Assembly (NCBI GenBank): GCA_030537145.1
Contig: JAUNON010000003.1
Coordinates: 1 to 64,000, forward strand
Source of the DNA: Lachnospiraceae bacterium
GTDB taxonomy: Bacteria; Bacillota; Clostridia; Lachnospirales; Lachnospiraceae
Reading direction: 5' to 3'
Length of the DNA: 64,000 bases
The translations under genes and the position numbers were made by a program. Shown here one piece after another: positions 35,899 through 44,678 of the stretch (positions within the stretch are counted from its first letter, which is position 1; every line of letters begins with the position of its first letter). The notes beneath the pieces were generated by a model. It saw only the letters and a list, made by a program, of their open reading frames with translations, was not told where the DNA came from and searched no databases.

Positions 35899-35971
35899 CA
35901 GGAGTACCGTTGGCTTTTGCAGGGAAGGCGGACGGAAGCGTTCCCATATCTTAAAAAAAGAGGTAAGAAAA

Positions 35972-38900
35972 TTGAAATCATTTGTTCGGAGGCAGACACG
36001 GTGCCTGACAGAGACACAAAAGAGAGCAAAAAGGAGAAGCCGGTTTTATTTCGGGATGGGATTTCTGATTCCTGCGCTGACGGCGCTTTTGGGCTTTGCG
36101 GTGAATGGGGTGTGGCCCTTTGGGGACGGAACGGTGCTGATCATCGATTCGCTGCATCAGTATCTTCCGTTTTATACAGATTTTCATGAAAAGCTGGTGA
36201 ATCACGAATCGCTGCTGTATTCCTTTTCCGCAGGGCTTGGGTATGACTTCTGGGGAACCTATGCCTACTATATGGCCAGTCCCCTGAATTTTCTTCTGGC
36301 GCTGTTCCCGAAGGCGAATGTGGCGGATGCCATGGATCTGTTTATTTTGCTGAAGATCGGCCTGTGCGGAGGAACCTTTTCCTGGTATCTGCATAAGCGG
36401 GATACGGAGCAGAAGTTCCTGCCGCTGGTATTCGGCAGTATGTTTTCCCTGAGTAATTTTGTGATCGGCTACTATTTCAATCTGATGTGGCTGGACAGCA
36501 TTGCCATGCTGCCTTTGATCCTGTGGGGGATTGAGCGCATTGTAAAGGGAGAGAGCGGAAGGGCCTACGGACTGTCTCTGTTTTACGGATTGTGGTGCAA
36601 CTATTATATCGGATTTATGCTGTGTATTTTTTCCTGCCTCTATTTCCTGGTGTGTCTTGCGGCAAAGCAGCGGATGAATGGGAAAAAGGCGGTGAAGCGC
36701 TGCCTGAGGTTCGGCTGGTATTCTCTTCTGGCAGGCGGGATGGCTTCGGCGGTGCTGGTGCCGGCCTTTCTGGCGCTGGTTTCTTCCGAATCGATGCAGA
36801 ACAACAGCTTCCCCTCCACGATACGGTTTTATACGGACTTTTTCGATCTGATGCTGGCTCACTTCGCAGGGAATGAGCCCATTAATATTTCCGATTCCCA
36901 GGTGGGACTGAATGCTTACTGCGGCGTGATCGTGCTGCTGCTGACGGTATTGTATCTTCTGGATGAACGGATCCGCATCAAAGAAAAGCTTGGAAAAATC
37001 CTGCTGACCGCCTTTTTGCTGCTGAGCTTTTCCATGAATGTGCTGAACTATATCTGGCATGGCTTCCATGTCCAGAATGGTCTGCCCAACCGGTTTGCGT
37101 TTCTTTATATTGCCCTTCTGCTGATTATGGCGTATGATACGCTGAAGCATGTGAGAAGTATGCCGGTGTGGAAGATTTTGGTGTCCGGCATCGTACCCAT
37201 CGCCTTTGTGTCCATTGCTTATCTGGCGGGTATGGGGGATCTGGAGCCTTACGTTTATTATGTCACGCTGGTTTTGCTGGTGCTGTATCTGAACCTGCTG
37301 CTGGTGGTCAATCTGGGAGTGGGGAAAATGCTTTCCTGGTATCTTCTGGGGGGCGTGATGCTGTCCGAGTCTATGATACATGGCGTATACGGAATCTGCT
37401 GCAATGGGGATGTGACCAGAAGCATTTATTTAAGAGATCAGGCCTCCTATGAGGAGCTGGTGGGAAAGCAGGAGGAGGACGGCTTTTTCCGCAGCGAGAT
37501 TGACAGCCAGCGGATGCGGAATGTGACCATGTTTGCCGGCGGGAATTCCCTGGTCATGTTTAATTCCACCATGCAGGCATCGGTTACGGAATTTTGCGAC
37601 CGGCTGGGAATTGAGGCCCGGACGAATAAAAACGGATATAACGGCGTGACAAAGCTGATGAATGATGTTTTCGGGATTCGCTATGTGCTTTCCGCTAACG
37701 GAAACGGCGGCAGTCTTTATCAGTTTGAAAAGACAGACGAGGATGAGAACCTGACGCTGTATCGGAATGAAAATGCACTGTCGGTCGGCTTTCTGGTCAA
37801 TGCGGACATCCGGGAATGGGATATAGAAGAAGGGAATCCCATGGAGGTGCAGAACCGGTTCGCGGAGCTGGCCACCGGAGAGGAGCCCATCTTTGTATAT
37901 GACCGCAATATTGAGATGACGGACGGAGAAAATTATGGCATCCGCATTCCGGAGGAAAAGCAGGTGTACCTGTATCTTCCTAACCGGGTATCGGAGCTGC
38001 AGCTCAACACCCCGGAATATTCGAAAAATTATAAGACGTATACGGATCACCTCTATGTGATAAATTCCATGGACGGGGATACGGAAGCGGATTTTACGGT
38101 AAATATGGATTCCGGCCAGGATACGCAGACTGCGTATGTATATACCTGTGCCAACGCTGCCTATGAGGCAGTGGTGGAAAAGCTGGCCCGCAATCAGCTA
38201 GAAAATGTGAAAGCGGATGGAAACCTTCTGCAAGGAACCATTCATGCCGATCAGGATGGAATACTGCTGCTGACGATTCCCTACAGTGAAAACTGGAGGG
38301 TTCTGGTGGACGGAAAACCGGCGGAGGCAGAATGCATCGGAAGCGCGCTGATGGGAATCGAGCTGGCGGCCGGAGATCATGAAATCTCCATGAAATATAC
38401 GCCCGGGGGATTTTGGGCCGGCTGCGGACTGTCGCTGCTTTGTGCGGTGCTGTTTGCGCTGTCTTTGCGCTGGGAAAAGAGAAGAAAGGAAGAAGAGAAA
38501 ATGGAACTGCAGTTTTCAAGAAAAGCAAATTCATTCGGAGAGGGTATTTTTTCTTTGCTGAATGAAAAGAAGGATGCTCTTTTAGCGGAGGGGCGTACGA
38601 TTTATAATCTGTCAGTGGGAACGCCGGACTTTAAGACTCCGCAGGCTGTGATGGAGGCTGTGTCCCAGGCGGCGCTGAATCCGGACAATTTTAAATATGC
38701 GCTGAAGGATCTGCCGGAGCTGATACAAGCGATGAAGGAGTATTATCAGCGGCGTTTTGGAGTGTCCCTGCAGGAAAATGAGATTATGTCCATTTACGGT
38801 TCTCAGGAGGGAATGACCCATATTGCCTGGGCGCTGTGCGATCCGGGGGACCTGGTGCTGGTGCCCAATCCGGGATATCCCATTTTCAAAATCGGTCCGG

Positions 38901-39679
38901 AGCTTTGCGATGCCAGAACCTGGGAATATCCGCTGCTGGAGAAAAACGGATTTCTTCCAGATTTAGATGAGATACCGGAGCAGATTGCGGAGGAAGCCAA
39001 ATTTATGGTGGTGAATTATCCGGGCAATCCGGTGTGCCGTCTGGCACCGGATGAATTCTACCAGAAGCTGATATCCTTTGCGAAAAAAAATAATATTGTG
39101 ATTTTCCACGATAATGCTTATTCGGATCTCGTATACGGACAAAAACGGGGCACCTCCTTCCTGGCCTTCGAGGGGGCAAAGGAAGTGGGAATCGAGTTTT
39201 ACTCTCTGTCCAAATCCTTTAACTATACGGGAGCAAGAATGTCCTTTGTGGTGGGAAACAGTGAGATTATCCGCAAATTCAAGACGATTCGCTCCCAGAT
39301 CGATTATGGTATTTTTCTTCCGGTGCAGTATGGAGCCATTGCTGCCCTGCAGCAGCCGGAGGAGGCGGTGCAGGAGCAGTGCCGGGAGTATGAGCGGAGA
39401 AATCATGCGCTGTGCCAGGGACTGCGGGACATCGGCTGGAATGTTCCGGACAGTGAGGGAACCATGTTTGTCTGGGCTCCGTTGCCGGAGGGATATACAA
39501 ATTCTGAAAAATTCTGTGTGGAGCTGATGGAACGCTCCGGTGTGATCTGTGTTCCGGGCAGCAGTTTTGGAAGCCTGGGAGAGGGCTATGTGCGGCTTGC
39601 ACTGGTACTGCCGCCGGAAGAGCTGGAAAAGGCGGTGCAGAGCATAAAGGATAGCGGTATTCTTTCTCATACGGTTTAG
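35972..39679 (+). CDS. YfhO-family membrane protein fused in frame to a PLP aminotransferase
   Basis: One uninterrupted frame of 1235 residues. The first 843 or so are a YfhO-type polytopic protein: basic N-terminus, about 12 membrane helices, a large outer domain and a final helix (GCGLSLLCAVLFALSL) ending in RWEKRRKEEEK. Directly after it MELQFSRKANSFGEG begins a complete class I aminotransferase of 392 residues with Lys238 (own numbering) in SLSKSFNYTGAR. No stop codon lies between. The join has only a charged linker and a purine-rich site before ATG 38501, so two proteins may be made. The start TTG 35972 has AAGAGGT with seven-base spacing; GTG 35879 overlaps addA. YfhO proteins are linked to glycosylation of lipoteichoic acid in some Firmicutes. 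Confidence 0.75.
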   Translation: MKSFVRRQTRCLTETQKRAKRRSRFYFGMGFLIPALTALLGFAVNGVWPFGDGTVLIIDSLHQYLPFYTDFHEKLVNHESLLYSFSAGLGYDFWGTYAYYMASPLNFLLALFPKANVADAMDLFILLKIGLCGGTFSWYLHKRDTEQKFLPLVFGSMFSLSNFVIGYYFNLMWLDSIAMLPLILWGIERIVKGESGRAYGLSLFYGLWCNYYIGFMLCIFSCLYFLVCLAAKQRMNGKKAVKRCLRFGWYSLLAGGMASAVLVPAFLALVSSESMQNNSFPSTIRFYTDFFDLMLAHFAGNEPINISDSQVGLNAYCGVIVLLLTVLYLLDERIRIKEKLGKILLTAFLLLSFSMNVLNYIWHGFHVQNGLPNRFAFLYIALLLIMAYDTLKHVRSMPVWKILVSGIVPIAFVSIAYLAGMGDLEPYVYYVTLVLLVLYLNLLLVVNLGVGKMLSWYLLGGVMLSESMIHGVYGICCNGDVTRSIYLRDQASYEELVGKQEEDGFFRSEIDSQRMRNVTMFAGGNSLVMFNSTMQASVTEFCDRLGIEARTNKNGYNGVTKLMNDVFGIRYVLSANGNGGSLYQFEKTDEDENLTLYRNENALSVGFLVNADIREWDIEEGNPMEVQNRFAELATGEEPIFVYDRNIEMTDGENYGIRIPEEKQVYLYLPNRVSELQLNTPEYSKNYKTYTDHLYVINSMDGDTEADFTVNMDSGQDTQTAYVYTCANAAYEAVVEKLARNQLENVKADGNLLQGTIHADQDGILLLTIPYSENWRVLVDGKPAEAECIGSALMGIELAAGDHEISMKYTPGGFWAGCGLSLLCAVLFALSLRWEKRRKEEEKMELQFSRKANSFGEGIFSLLNEKKDALLAEGRTIYNLSVGTPDFKTPQAVMEAVSQAALNPDNFKYALKDLPELIQAMKEYYQRRFGVSLQENEIMSIYGSQEGMTHIAWALCDPGDLVLVPNPGYPIFKIGPELCDARTWEYPLLEKNGFLPDLDEIPEQIAEEAKFMVVNYPGNPVCRLAPDEFYQKLISFAKKNNIVIFHDNAYSDLVYGQKRGTSFLAFEGAKEVGIEFYSLSKSFNYTGARMSFVVGNSEIIRKFKTIRSQIDYGIFLPVQYGAIAALQQPEEAVQEQCREYERRNHALCQGLRDIGWNVPDSEGTMFVWAPLPEGYTNSEKFCVELMERSGVICVPGSSFGSLGEGYVRLALVLPPEELEKAVQSIKDSGILSHTV
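38488..38503 (+). promoter_or_regulatory. Internal ribosome binding site and start of the aminotransferase part
   Basis: The purine-rich stretch AAAGGAAGAAGAG lies just before ATG 38501, in frame with the YfhO part. The product from here would be a free 392-residue aminotransferase beginning MELQFSRK, which fits the family start. It is a candidate site only. Confidence 0.55.
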
Positions 39680-39739
39680 ACGGAAAGCCTGACGGCAGAA
39701 AATGGCCGAAAATGGAAGAAAAAATGCAGCGGCTTTTCC

Positions 39740-39768
39740 TTGCTTTCTGCGGCTGCATAAGGTATGAT
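39740..39768 (+). promoter_or_regulatory. Sigma-A promoter of the murB-rapZ-whiA operon
   Basis: TTGCTT (39740-39745) and TATGAT (39763-39768) are 17 bases apart. Transcription would start near 39775, about 45 bases before murB. The region also shows a small ATGCAGC/GCTGCAT dyad overlapping the -35. Confidence 0.65.
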
Positions 39769-39820
39769 AGTGTAGTTTTACAGCATAATAGTTACAAAGG
39801 AAAGAATCGGAGATTATAGG

Positions 39821-40732
39821 ATGGATCAGGATATTTTAGCAGGACTTTGCAAGCTGGCAGGCCGGGAGCATGTGTATCAGGATGAGCCGCTGTGCCGGCA
39901 TACGACGTTTCGGATCGGCGGTCCGGCGGATTTCTTTGTGACGCCGGATTGCGTGTCTGTCCTGGAAGGGCTGGTGGCCTTTTGCAGGGAGCGGGAAGTG
40001 CCGTTTTATATTTTGGGAAACGGAAGTAACCTGCTGGTGGGTGATAAAGGCTACCGGGGAGTGATTATCCAGTTGTGTAAAAATCTAAATCAGATCAAAA
40101 CGGCGGATGAAAGCATTCTGGCCCAGGCAGGAGCCATGCTTTCTGCGATCGCCAGGGCTGCCCTGGAGGAGGGGCTGACCGGGCTGGAGTTTGCCTCCGG
40201 TATTCCGGGGACTCTTGGGGGAGCTGTAATGATGAATGCCGGCGCCTACGGCGGAGAGATGAAGAATGTGGTCCGCAGGGTACGGGTGCTCTCAAGAGAG
40301 GGAGAAATCCTGGAGCTTACGGGAGAACAGATGGAATTCGGCTATCGCACCAGTGCGGTGGAGAAGGAAAAGTATATTGTGCTGGAGGCGGAGCTGGGGC
40401 TGCGCCGGGGGGACCGGGAGCAGATCAGCGCCTGTATGAAGGAGCTGCAGGAGCGGCGTGTGGAAAAGCAGCCCTTGAATATGCCCAGCGCCGGGAGTAC
40501 GTTTAAACGGCCGGAGGGATATTTTGCCGGGAAACTGATTATGGATGCAGGACTGCGGGGCTTCTCCGTGGGGGGCGCCCAGATTTCGGAGAAGCATTGC
40601 GGCTTTGTGATAAATAAAGGCGGAGCTACGGCTGCGGATGTGAGAGAACTAATGAGACAGGTGAATGCGAGGGTACAGGAGAAGTTTGGCGTTTCGCTGG
40701 AGCCTGAGGTGAAAATGCTGGGAGAATTCTGA
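39821..40732 (+). CDS. murB: UDP-N-acetylenolpyruvoylglucosamine reductase
   Basis: FAD-dependent enzyme of peptidoglycan precursor synthesis, reducing enolpyruvyl-UDP-GlcNAc to UDP-MurNAc with NADPH. The 303-residue length and motifs fit type II MurB: FAD-binding RIGGPADFFV and NGSNLLVGD, then SGIPGTLGGAVMMNAGAYG, and the proton-donor Ser226 in PSAGSTFKRP. A final Glu in PEVKML is present. The start at 39821 follows GGAGATTATAGG. It leads a tight operon: rapZ begins two bases after its stop, in the order murB-rapZ-whiA-HPr common in Clostridia. Confidence 0.97.
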   Translation: MDQDILAGLCKLAGREHVYQDEPLCRHTTFRIGGPADFFVTPDCVSVLEGLVAFCREREVPFYILGNGSNLLVGDKGYRGVIIQLCKNLNQIKTADESILAQAGAMLSAIARAALEEGLTGLEFASGIPGTLGGAVMMNAGAYGGEMKNVVRRVRVLSREGEILELTGEQMEFGYRTSAVEKEKYIVLEAELGLRRGDREQISACMKELQERRVEKQPLNMPSAGSTFKRPEGYFAGKLIMDAGLRGFSVGGAQISEKHCGFVINKGGATAADVRELMRQVNARVQEKFGVSLEPEVKMLGEF

Positions 40733-40734
40733 GG

Positions 40735-41592
40735 ATGAGATTTGTGATCGTAACAGGAATGTCCGGTGCCGGGAAGCGTACGGCACTGAAGATGCTGGAG
40801 GATGCCGGATATTTCTGTGTGGATAATCTGCCGGTGCCCCTGGTGGATAAATTTGCAGAGCTGGCTACGAACCCGGCCCAGGAATATGGGAGGGTGGCGC
40901 TGGGGCTGGATGTGCGCAGCATCCATGAACCCCAGGCAGTAGAGCGCCTGATACATATGCTTGAGAGCGGAGGGTATCCGTTTGAGATCCTGTTTCTGGA
41001 GGCGGGGAACCAGACGCTGGTGAAGCGCTATAAGGAGAGCAGAAGAAGCCATCCCTTGTCCCGGAGCGGCCGGATCGATGAGGGCATTGAGCGGGAGCGC
41101 CGGATACTGCAGCGATTGAAGCAGCAGGCGAACTATATTATTGATACCAGCCAGCTTTTGACCAGAGATCTTCATGCGGAGCTGGATAAGATTTTTGTGG
41201 AGCAGCAGGAATATCGGAATTTGTTTATTACGGTGCTGTCCTTTGGTTTCAAATACGGAATTCCGGAGGATGCGGATCTGGTGTTTGATGTGCGTTTCCT
41301 GCCGAATCCTTATTATGTGGAGGAGCTGAAATATAAGACGGGAAACGACCGGGAGGTACAGGATTACGTAATGCATTCGCAGACCGCCCGGATCTTTGTG
41401 GAAAAGCTGACAGATCTGACGGATTTTCTTCTTCCCAATTATATTGCGGAGGGGAAAAACCAGCTTGTGATTGCAGTAGGCTGTACGGGGGGAAAGCACC
41501 GATCTGTGACATTGGCGAACCGGCTGTATGAATTTCTGAGTAAAAAGAAGGAGTACGGCGTGAAGATAGAGCACCGGGATCTTGTCCGGTGA
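40735..41592 (+). CDS. rapZ: RapZ/YvcJ-type nucleotide-binding protein
   Basis: A 285-residue P-loop protein of the RapZ (YvcJ) family, which in E. coli adapts RNase E to the GlmZ RNA and in Bacillus binds nucleotides. The N-terminal GMSGAGKRTAL (residues 8-18) is a P-loop, the middle has YFCVDNLP, and the end holds the conserved FGFKYGIP, DVRFLPNP and GCTGGKHRSV. One oddity: residue 15 after the invariant Lys is Arg (CGT), where Ser or Thr normally coordinates magnesium. Its stop overlaps the upstream GTG of whiA by four bases, so the genes are coupled. Nucleotide use may be altered. Confidence 0.93.
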   Translation: MRFVIVTGMSGAGKRTALKMLEDAGYFCVDNLPVPLVDKFAELATNPAQEYGRVALGLDVRSIHEPQAVERLIHMLESGGYPFEILFLEAGNQTLVKRYKESRRSHPLSRSGRIDEGIERERRILQRLKQQANYIIDTSQLLTRDLHAELDKIFVEQQEYRNLFITVLSFGFKYGIPEDADLVFDVRFLPNPYYVEELKYKTGNDREVQDYVMHSQTARIFVEKLTDLTDFLLPNYIAEGKNQLVIAVGCTGGKHRSVTLANRLYEFLSKKKEYGVKIEHRDLVR

Positions 41593-41603
41593 GGGGTGAG
41601 AGA

Positions 41604-42569
41604 TTGTCTTTTTCAAGTGAAGTGAAGGAGGAGCTTTCCCGCCAGACGGACGGCTCCAGACATTGTCAGATTGCAGAAATTACGGCCATCATTACCATGT
41701 GCGGCCGGGTTTCCATATCTACTCGGGATAAAATCTACGTAAAGATACAGACGGAAAATCTGTATGTAGCCAGAAAATACTTTGCATTGCTCCGTAAGAC
41801 CTTTCGGATTACGGGGGATGTGTCTGTAAAAATCCATGGAATACACGGTCAGAACCGGACCTTTTGCGTTACTGTAAAAAATCACGGGGATGCACTCCGC
41901 ATTTTGCAGGCATCCCGCCTGATTACACCCGGGCTGGAGGTGGCGGAAAAGCTGTCTCTGGTGGATAATCTGATCGTACAGAGATCCTGCTGCAGGCGGG
42001 CATTCCTGCGGGGCGCTTTTCTGGTGGCAGGATCCATCAGCGATCCGCAGAAGTTCTATCATTTTGAGATTGTCTGTGCCACCCGGTCCAAGGCGGTGCA
42101 GCTTCAGGAGATGATCGGAAGCTTTGAGCTGGATGCCAAGATCGTGGAGCGCAAAGGCCACTTTGTGGTGTACATAAAAGAAGGTGCTCAGATCGTGGAT
42201 ATGCTGAATGTGATGGAGGCGCACAATGCGCTGATGAAGCTGGAAAATATCCGGATTGTGCGGGAAATGCGCAATTCGGTGAACCGGAAGGTAAACTGCG
42301 AAACGGCCAATATTCATAAGACGGTCAGCGCAGCGGTAAAGCAGGTAGAGGATATCCAGTACCTGCAAAGGCACGTTGGATTGGATAAGCTGCCGGAAAA
42401 TCTGGCAGAGGTGGCCAGACTGCGCCTGGAGCAGCAGGATGCCACATTGAAGGAGCTGGGAATGATGCTGTCTCCTCCGGTAGGCAAGTCGGGGGTAAAT
42501 CACCGTCTGCGCAGGCTGGGAGAGATGGCGGATAAGCTGAGAGAAAAAAAGGAGGATCCGTATGATTGA
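41604..42569 (+). CDS. whiA: DNA-binding protein WhiA
   Basis: A 321-residue WhiA protein, with a LAGLIDADG-like N-terminal domain (CCRRAFLRGAFLVAGSISDP near residue 130) and a C-terminal HTH (LKELGMMLSPPVGKSGVNHRLRRL). In actinomycetes it is a sporulation regulator; in Bacillus it affects division and chromosome segregation. I place the start at TTG 41604, which gives MSFSSEVKEEL, the normal family opening, after AGGGGTGAG; GTG 41589 also reads in frame but adds five residues not usual for the family. It overlaps the following HPr gene by eight bases. Confidence 0.93.
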   Translation: MSFSSEVKEELSRQTDGSRHCQIAEITAIITMCGRVSISTRDKIYVKIQTENLYVARKYFALLRKTFRITGDVSVKIHGIHGQNRTFCVTVKNHGDALRILQASRLITPGLEVAEKLSLVDNLIVQRSCCRRAFLRGAFLVAGSISDPQKFYHFEIVCATRSKAVQLQEMIGSFELDAKIVERKGHFVVYIKEGAQIVDMLNVMEAHNALMKLENIRIVREMRNSVNRKVNCETANIHKTVSAAVKQVEDIQYLQRHVGLDKLPENLAEVARLRLEQQDATLKELGMMLSPPVGKSGVNHRLRRLGEMADKLREKKEDPYD

Positions 42570-42822
42570 GAAAGCTGTAACTGTGCAGATGTCGGGAAAA
42601 CAGGACCGGGAACCGGTCGCTGCCCTGCTGGTGCAGGCGGCCAGCCGCTACCGCAGTGCGATCTACCTGAAAAACGGCAGATACAATGTAAATGCCAAAA
42701 GCATTATGGGAATGATGATGCTGAGCATACGAAACGGAGATAAAATACAGGTCACAGCGGAAGGTGCAGACGAGAGTGAGGCGGTACAGAGGATGGAACA
42801 GTGCCTGTGCTGCTCCGGCTAA
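42562..42822 (+). CDS. Crh-like HPr-family protein lacking the active histidine
   Basis: An 86-residue HPr-fold protein. The sequence keeps the regulatory Ser47 site in VNAKSIMGMMML, where HPr kinase phosphorylates. But the phosphotransfer histidine region, normally GIHARPA, reads GKQDREPVA: there is no histidine. So it cannot carry phosphate for sugar transport and resembles Crh, the catabolite-repression HPr of Bacillus, which also follows whiA (yvcL-crh). It may act with CcpA through Ser phosphorylation. The start at 42562 overlaps whiA and has GGAGG in GAGGATCCGTATG. It is the last gene of the operon, followed by a terminator. Confidence 0.88.
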   Translation: MIEKAVTVQMSGKQDREPVAALLVQAASRYRSAIYLKNGRYNVNAKSIMGMMMLSIRNGDKIQVTAEGADESEAVQRMEQCLCCSG

Positions 42823-42891
42823 AAAGCCGGTACACATGGAGAAAATCCTCTGTCACCCAGGATAAATATGTGATGTAAGATCAAAATAGAG

Positions 42892-42936
42892 GGCCGTGCC
42901 CGCTGCCGATCACTGTAAGAGGCAGCGGGTGCGGCC
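42892..42936 (+). terminator. Terminator of the murB operon
   Basis: GGCCGTGCCCGCTGCC (42892-42907) pairs with GGCAGCGGGTGCGGCC (42921-42936) in 14 of 16 positions. TTTG follows, so the T-run is short. It lies 70 bases after the HPr stop and before the ABC promoter. The remaining bases of the 344-base gap are AT-rich with that promoter. Confidence 0.65.
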
Positions 42937-42999
42937 TTTGCAGCGGAGATCGATATCTTGTTTTTCTTACGGAGAAGCGCTTTCCTGCGTAAATAGCCG

Positions 43000-43028
43000 T
43001 TGCACTTTTGACAGAAACACCTTATAAT
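43000..43028 (+). promoter_or_regulatory. Promoter of the FtsX-type ABC operon
   Basis: TTGCAC (43000-43005) and a perfect TATAAT (43023-43028) have a 17-base spacer. A TTGACA at 43008 is too close to the same -10 to be used. The leader would be about 130 bases. Confidence 0.7.
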
Positions 43029-43166
43029 ATATTTACATATTTTGGGACAGAATATTGTATTTTTTGTGCGTTTGTGCCAAATTTCCGGAGAAAAATTTTC
43101 TGCTTTCCGGCGTGTAGGCATACGCCTCCTGATGGCTCAGGATTCCGCGAAAAGGCAGGTGATCGA

Positions 43167-44675
43167 ATGTCTGTTTTCAGAAGAGCGTTTTTATATATTT
43201 TCAGAAAACCGGTGAGGATGATACTTCTCTTTTTCCTTTTGTCTGCAATGGGACTTCTGATGCTGTCGGGATTGTCCATTTATAACAGTGCTTCTGCATC
43301 GGCAGATGCGGTACGCAGGGCAGTAACCTCCGGCTTCGAGGTATCCTTCATACCGGAGCTGTATAATGGAGATATCATTGATACCTATACAAATGAAAAG
43401 GGCGAACTTGTGCGGGTACTTCATGTCTCCGCCCTGACACCGGATGGAATCGATCAGATCCTGGCGCTTGACGGGGTAGAAGGATATTATACTACCATTG
43501 GATATCATTCGTTATATACCGATCTGGATGTGATTCCGGGCCATTACACAGCCGCATTACAGGAAATGAAAAAAGAAATTGCGGAAGATCCGGACAAGGC
43601 TCTGCAATATGAGCAGTATTTTTTGGCGGGAGAGACAAATTCAAAATCAATCCGGCTTCTTGAAACAGACGGAACCCAGTGGCAGCCTTACTTTGTAAAT
43701 GGGGCAGTTGAGCTGGTGAAGGGGCGGCATCTGACGGCGGATGATGAAAGGAAGGCCATTCTTTCGGCCGAATTGGCTGACCGCAATCATCTGGCGCCGG
43801 GAGATACTCTGACGGTTTATGAATACGATTTTGTATCCGGTGAAGTCTACAGTGATCCGTATGAAATGGAAATTATAGGAATTTTCCAGCCAAACTTTGA
43901 GGAGGAAATCTCATATTATTCGGTTGAGGATCAGATCCTGGACAATTTGATTTTTACGGGACGGGAGGCGGACCCCTTTTTCCGGCGGGAATATGCGGAA
44001 TTTTATGGGGGCCAGCCTGTCGTGAATGAAACAGAGCATTATACCAAGGTATTATTTTATGTGGACAGCCCGCTGAACCTGGACCATGTCATGGAGCAGG
44101 TCCGCAATATGGACATTGCGGACTGGAAGTACTATATGATCGAAAAAAGTGACGAGGATTACCGGAACGTAGCGGGACCGCTTCAGATGGTACTCAATCT
44201 TTCCGCTGCCCTGCTGGCGGTTACTGTGGCAGGCGCTTTTGCGGTTATCGCATTACTTCTTACGATGTGGACCCGCAGCCGCCGTACAGAGACAGGCATT
44301 TTACTGTCCATCGGCATTGCGAAACGGCAGATTATTCTTCAGCTTCTTCTGGAGGGCCTGATCATTACGGCGGTCTCTTTCCTGCCCGCAGTTCTTTTGG
44401 CTAAGCCAGTAACCGCGGCAATCGGAAATACTATGATAGCCGTATCCGCACCGGAAGAGGATGCCCAGCCATATGAGACCAAAATTGTAGAGGGCACTTA
44501 CGATTTAGAGATTACCAAAACGGCAACGGAGACGGTTCCACTGGATTTTACGGTAAACGCAGGTATGCTGCTGGTGGTATTTGGATCCATGCTCGTTGTT
44601 ACAGCCGCCACGATACTTGCTGCGTCTTATTGCATTATGCGGCGGAAGCCAAAGGAATTATTGTTGAGGAGATAG
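43167..44675 (+). CDS. FtsX-type ABC transporter permease
   Basis: A 502-residue permease of the MacB/FtsX class: one membrane helix near residues 15-40, a large outer domain of about 300 residues (ADAVRRAVTSG onward), and three more helices in the last 130 residues (LSAALLAVTVAGAFAVIALLLTM, then two more), ending KPKELLLRR. It works with the second permease and ATPase downstream, probably exporting or sensing a peptide or lipid; the substrate is unknown. No two-component system or resistance gene is attached. The start at 43167 has AGGTGAT. The next permease begins three bases after its stop. Confidence 0.88.
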   Translation: MSVFRRAFLYIFRKPVRMILLFFLLSAMGLLMLSGLSIYNSASASADAVRRAVTSGFEVSFIPELYNGDIIDTYTNEKGELVRVLHVSALTPDGIDQILALDGVEGYYTTIGYHSLYTDLDVIPGHYTAALQEMKKEIAEDPDKALQYEQYFLAGETNSKSIRLLETDGTQWQPYFVNGAVELVKGRHLTADDERKAILSAELADRNHLAPGDTLTVYEYDFVSGEVYSDPYEMEIIGIFQPNFEEEISYYSVEDQILDNLIFTGREADPFFRREYAEFYGGQPVVNETEHYTKVLFYVDSPLNLDHVMEQVRNMDIADWKYYMIEKSDEDYRNVAGPLQMVLNLSAALLAVTVAGAFAVIALLLTMWTRSRRTETGILLSIGIAKRQIILQLLLEGLIITAVSFLPAVLLAKPVTAAIGNTMIAVSAPEEDAQPYETKIVEGTYDLEITKTATETVPLDFTVNAGMLLVVFGSMLVVTAATILAASYCIMRRKPKELLLRR

Positions 44676-44678
44676 GGT

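Noticed and set aside
35978..37381. A 467-codon minus-strand frame opposite the YfhO region
   Set aside because: Rich in Gln/His from reverse complement of hydrophobic codons, no start signal, no recognisable domain; the + strand protein is clear.
43008..43028. TTGACA followed by TATAAT
   Set aside because: The spacer is only nine bases; TTGCAC at 43000 has the proper 17-base spacing with the same -10.
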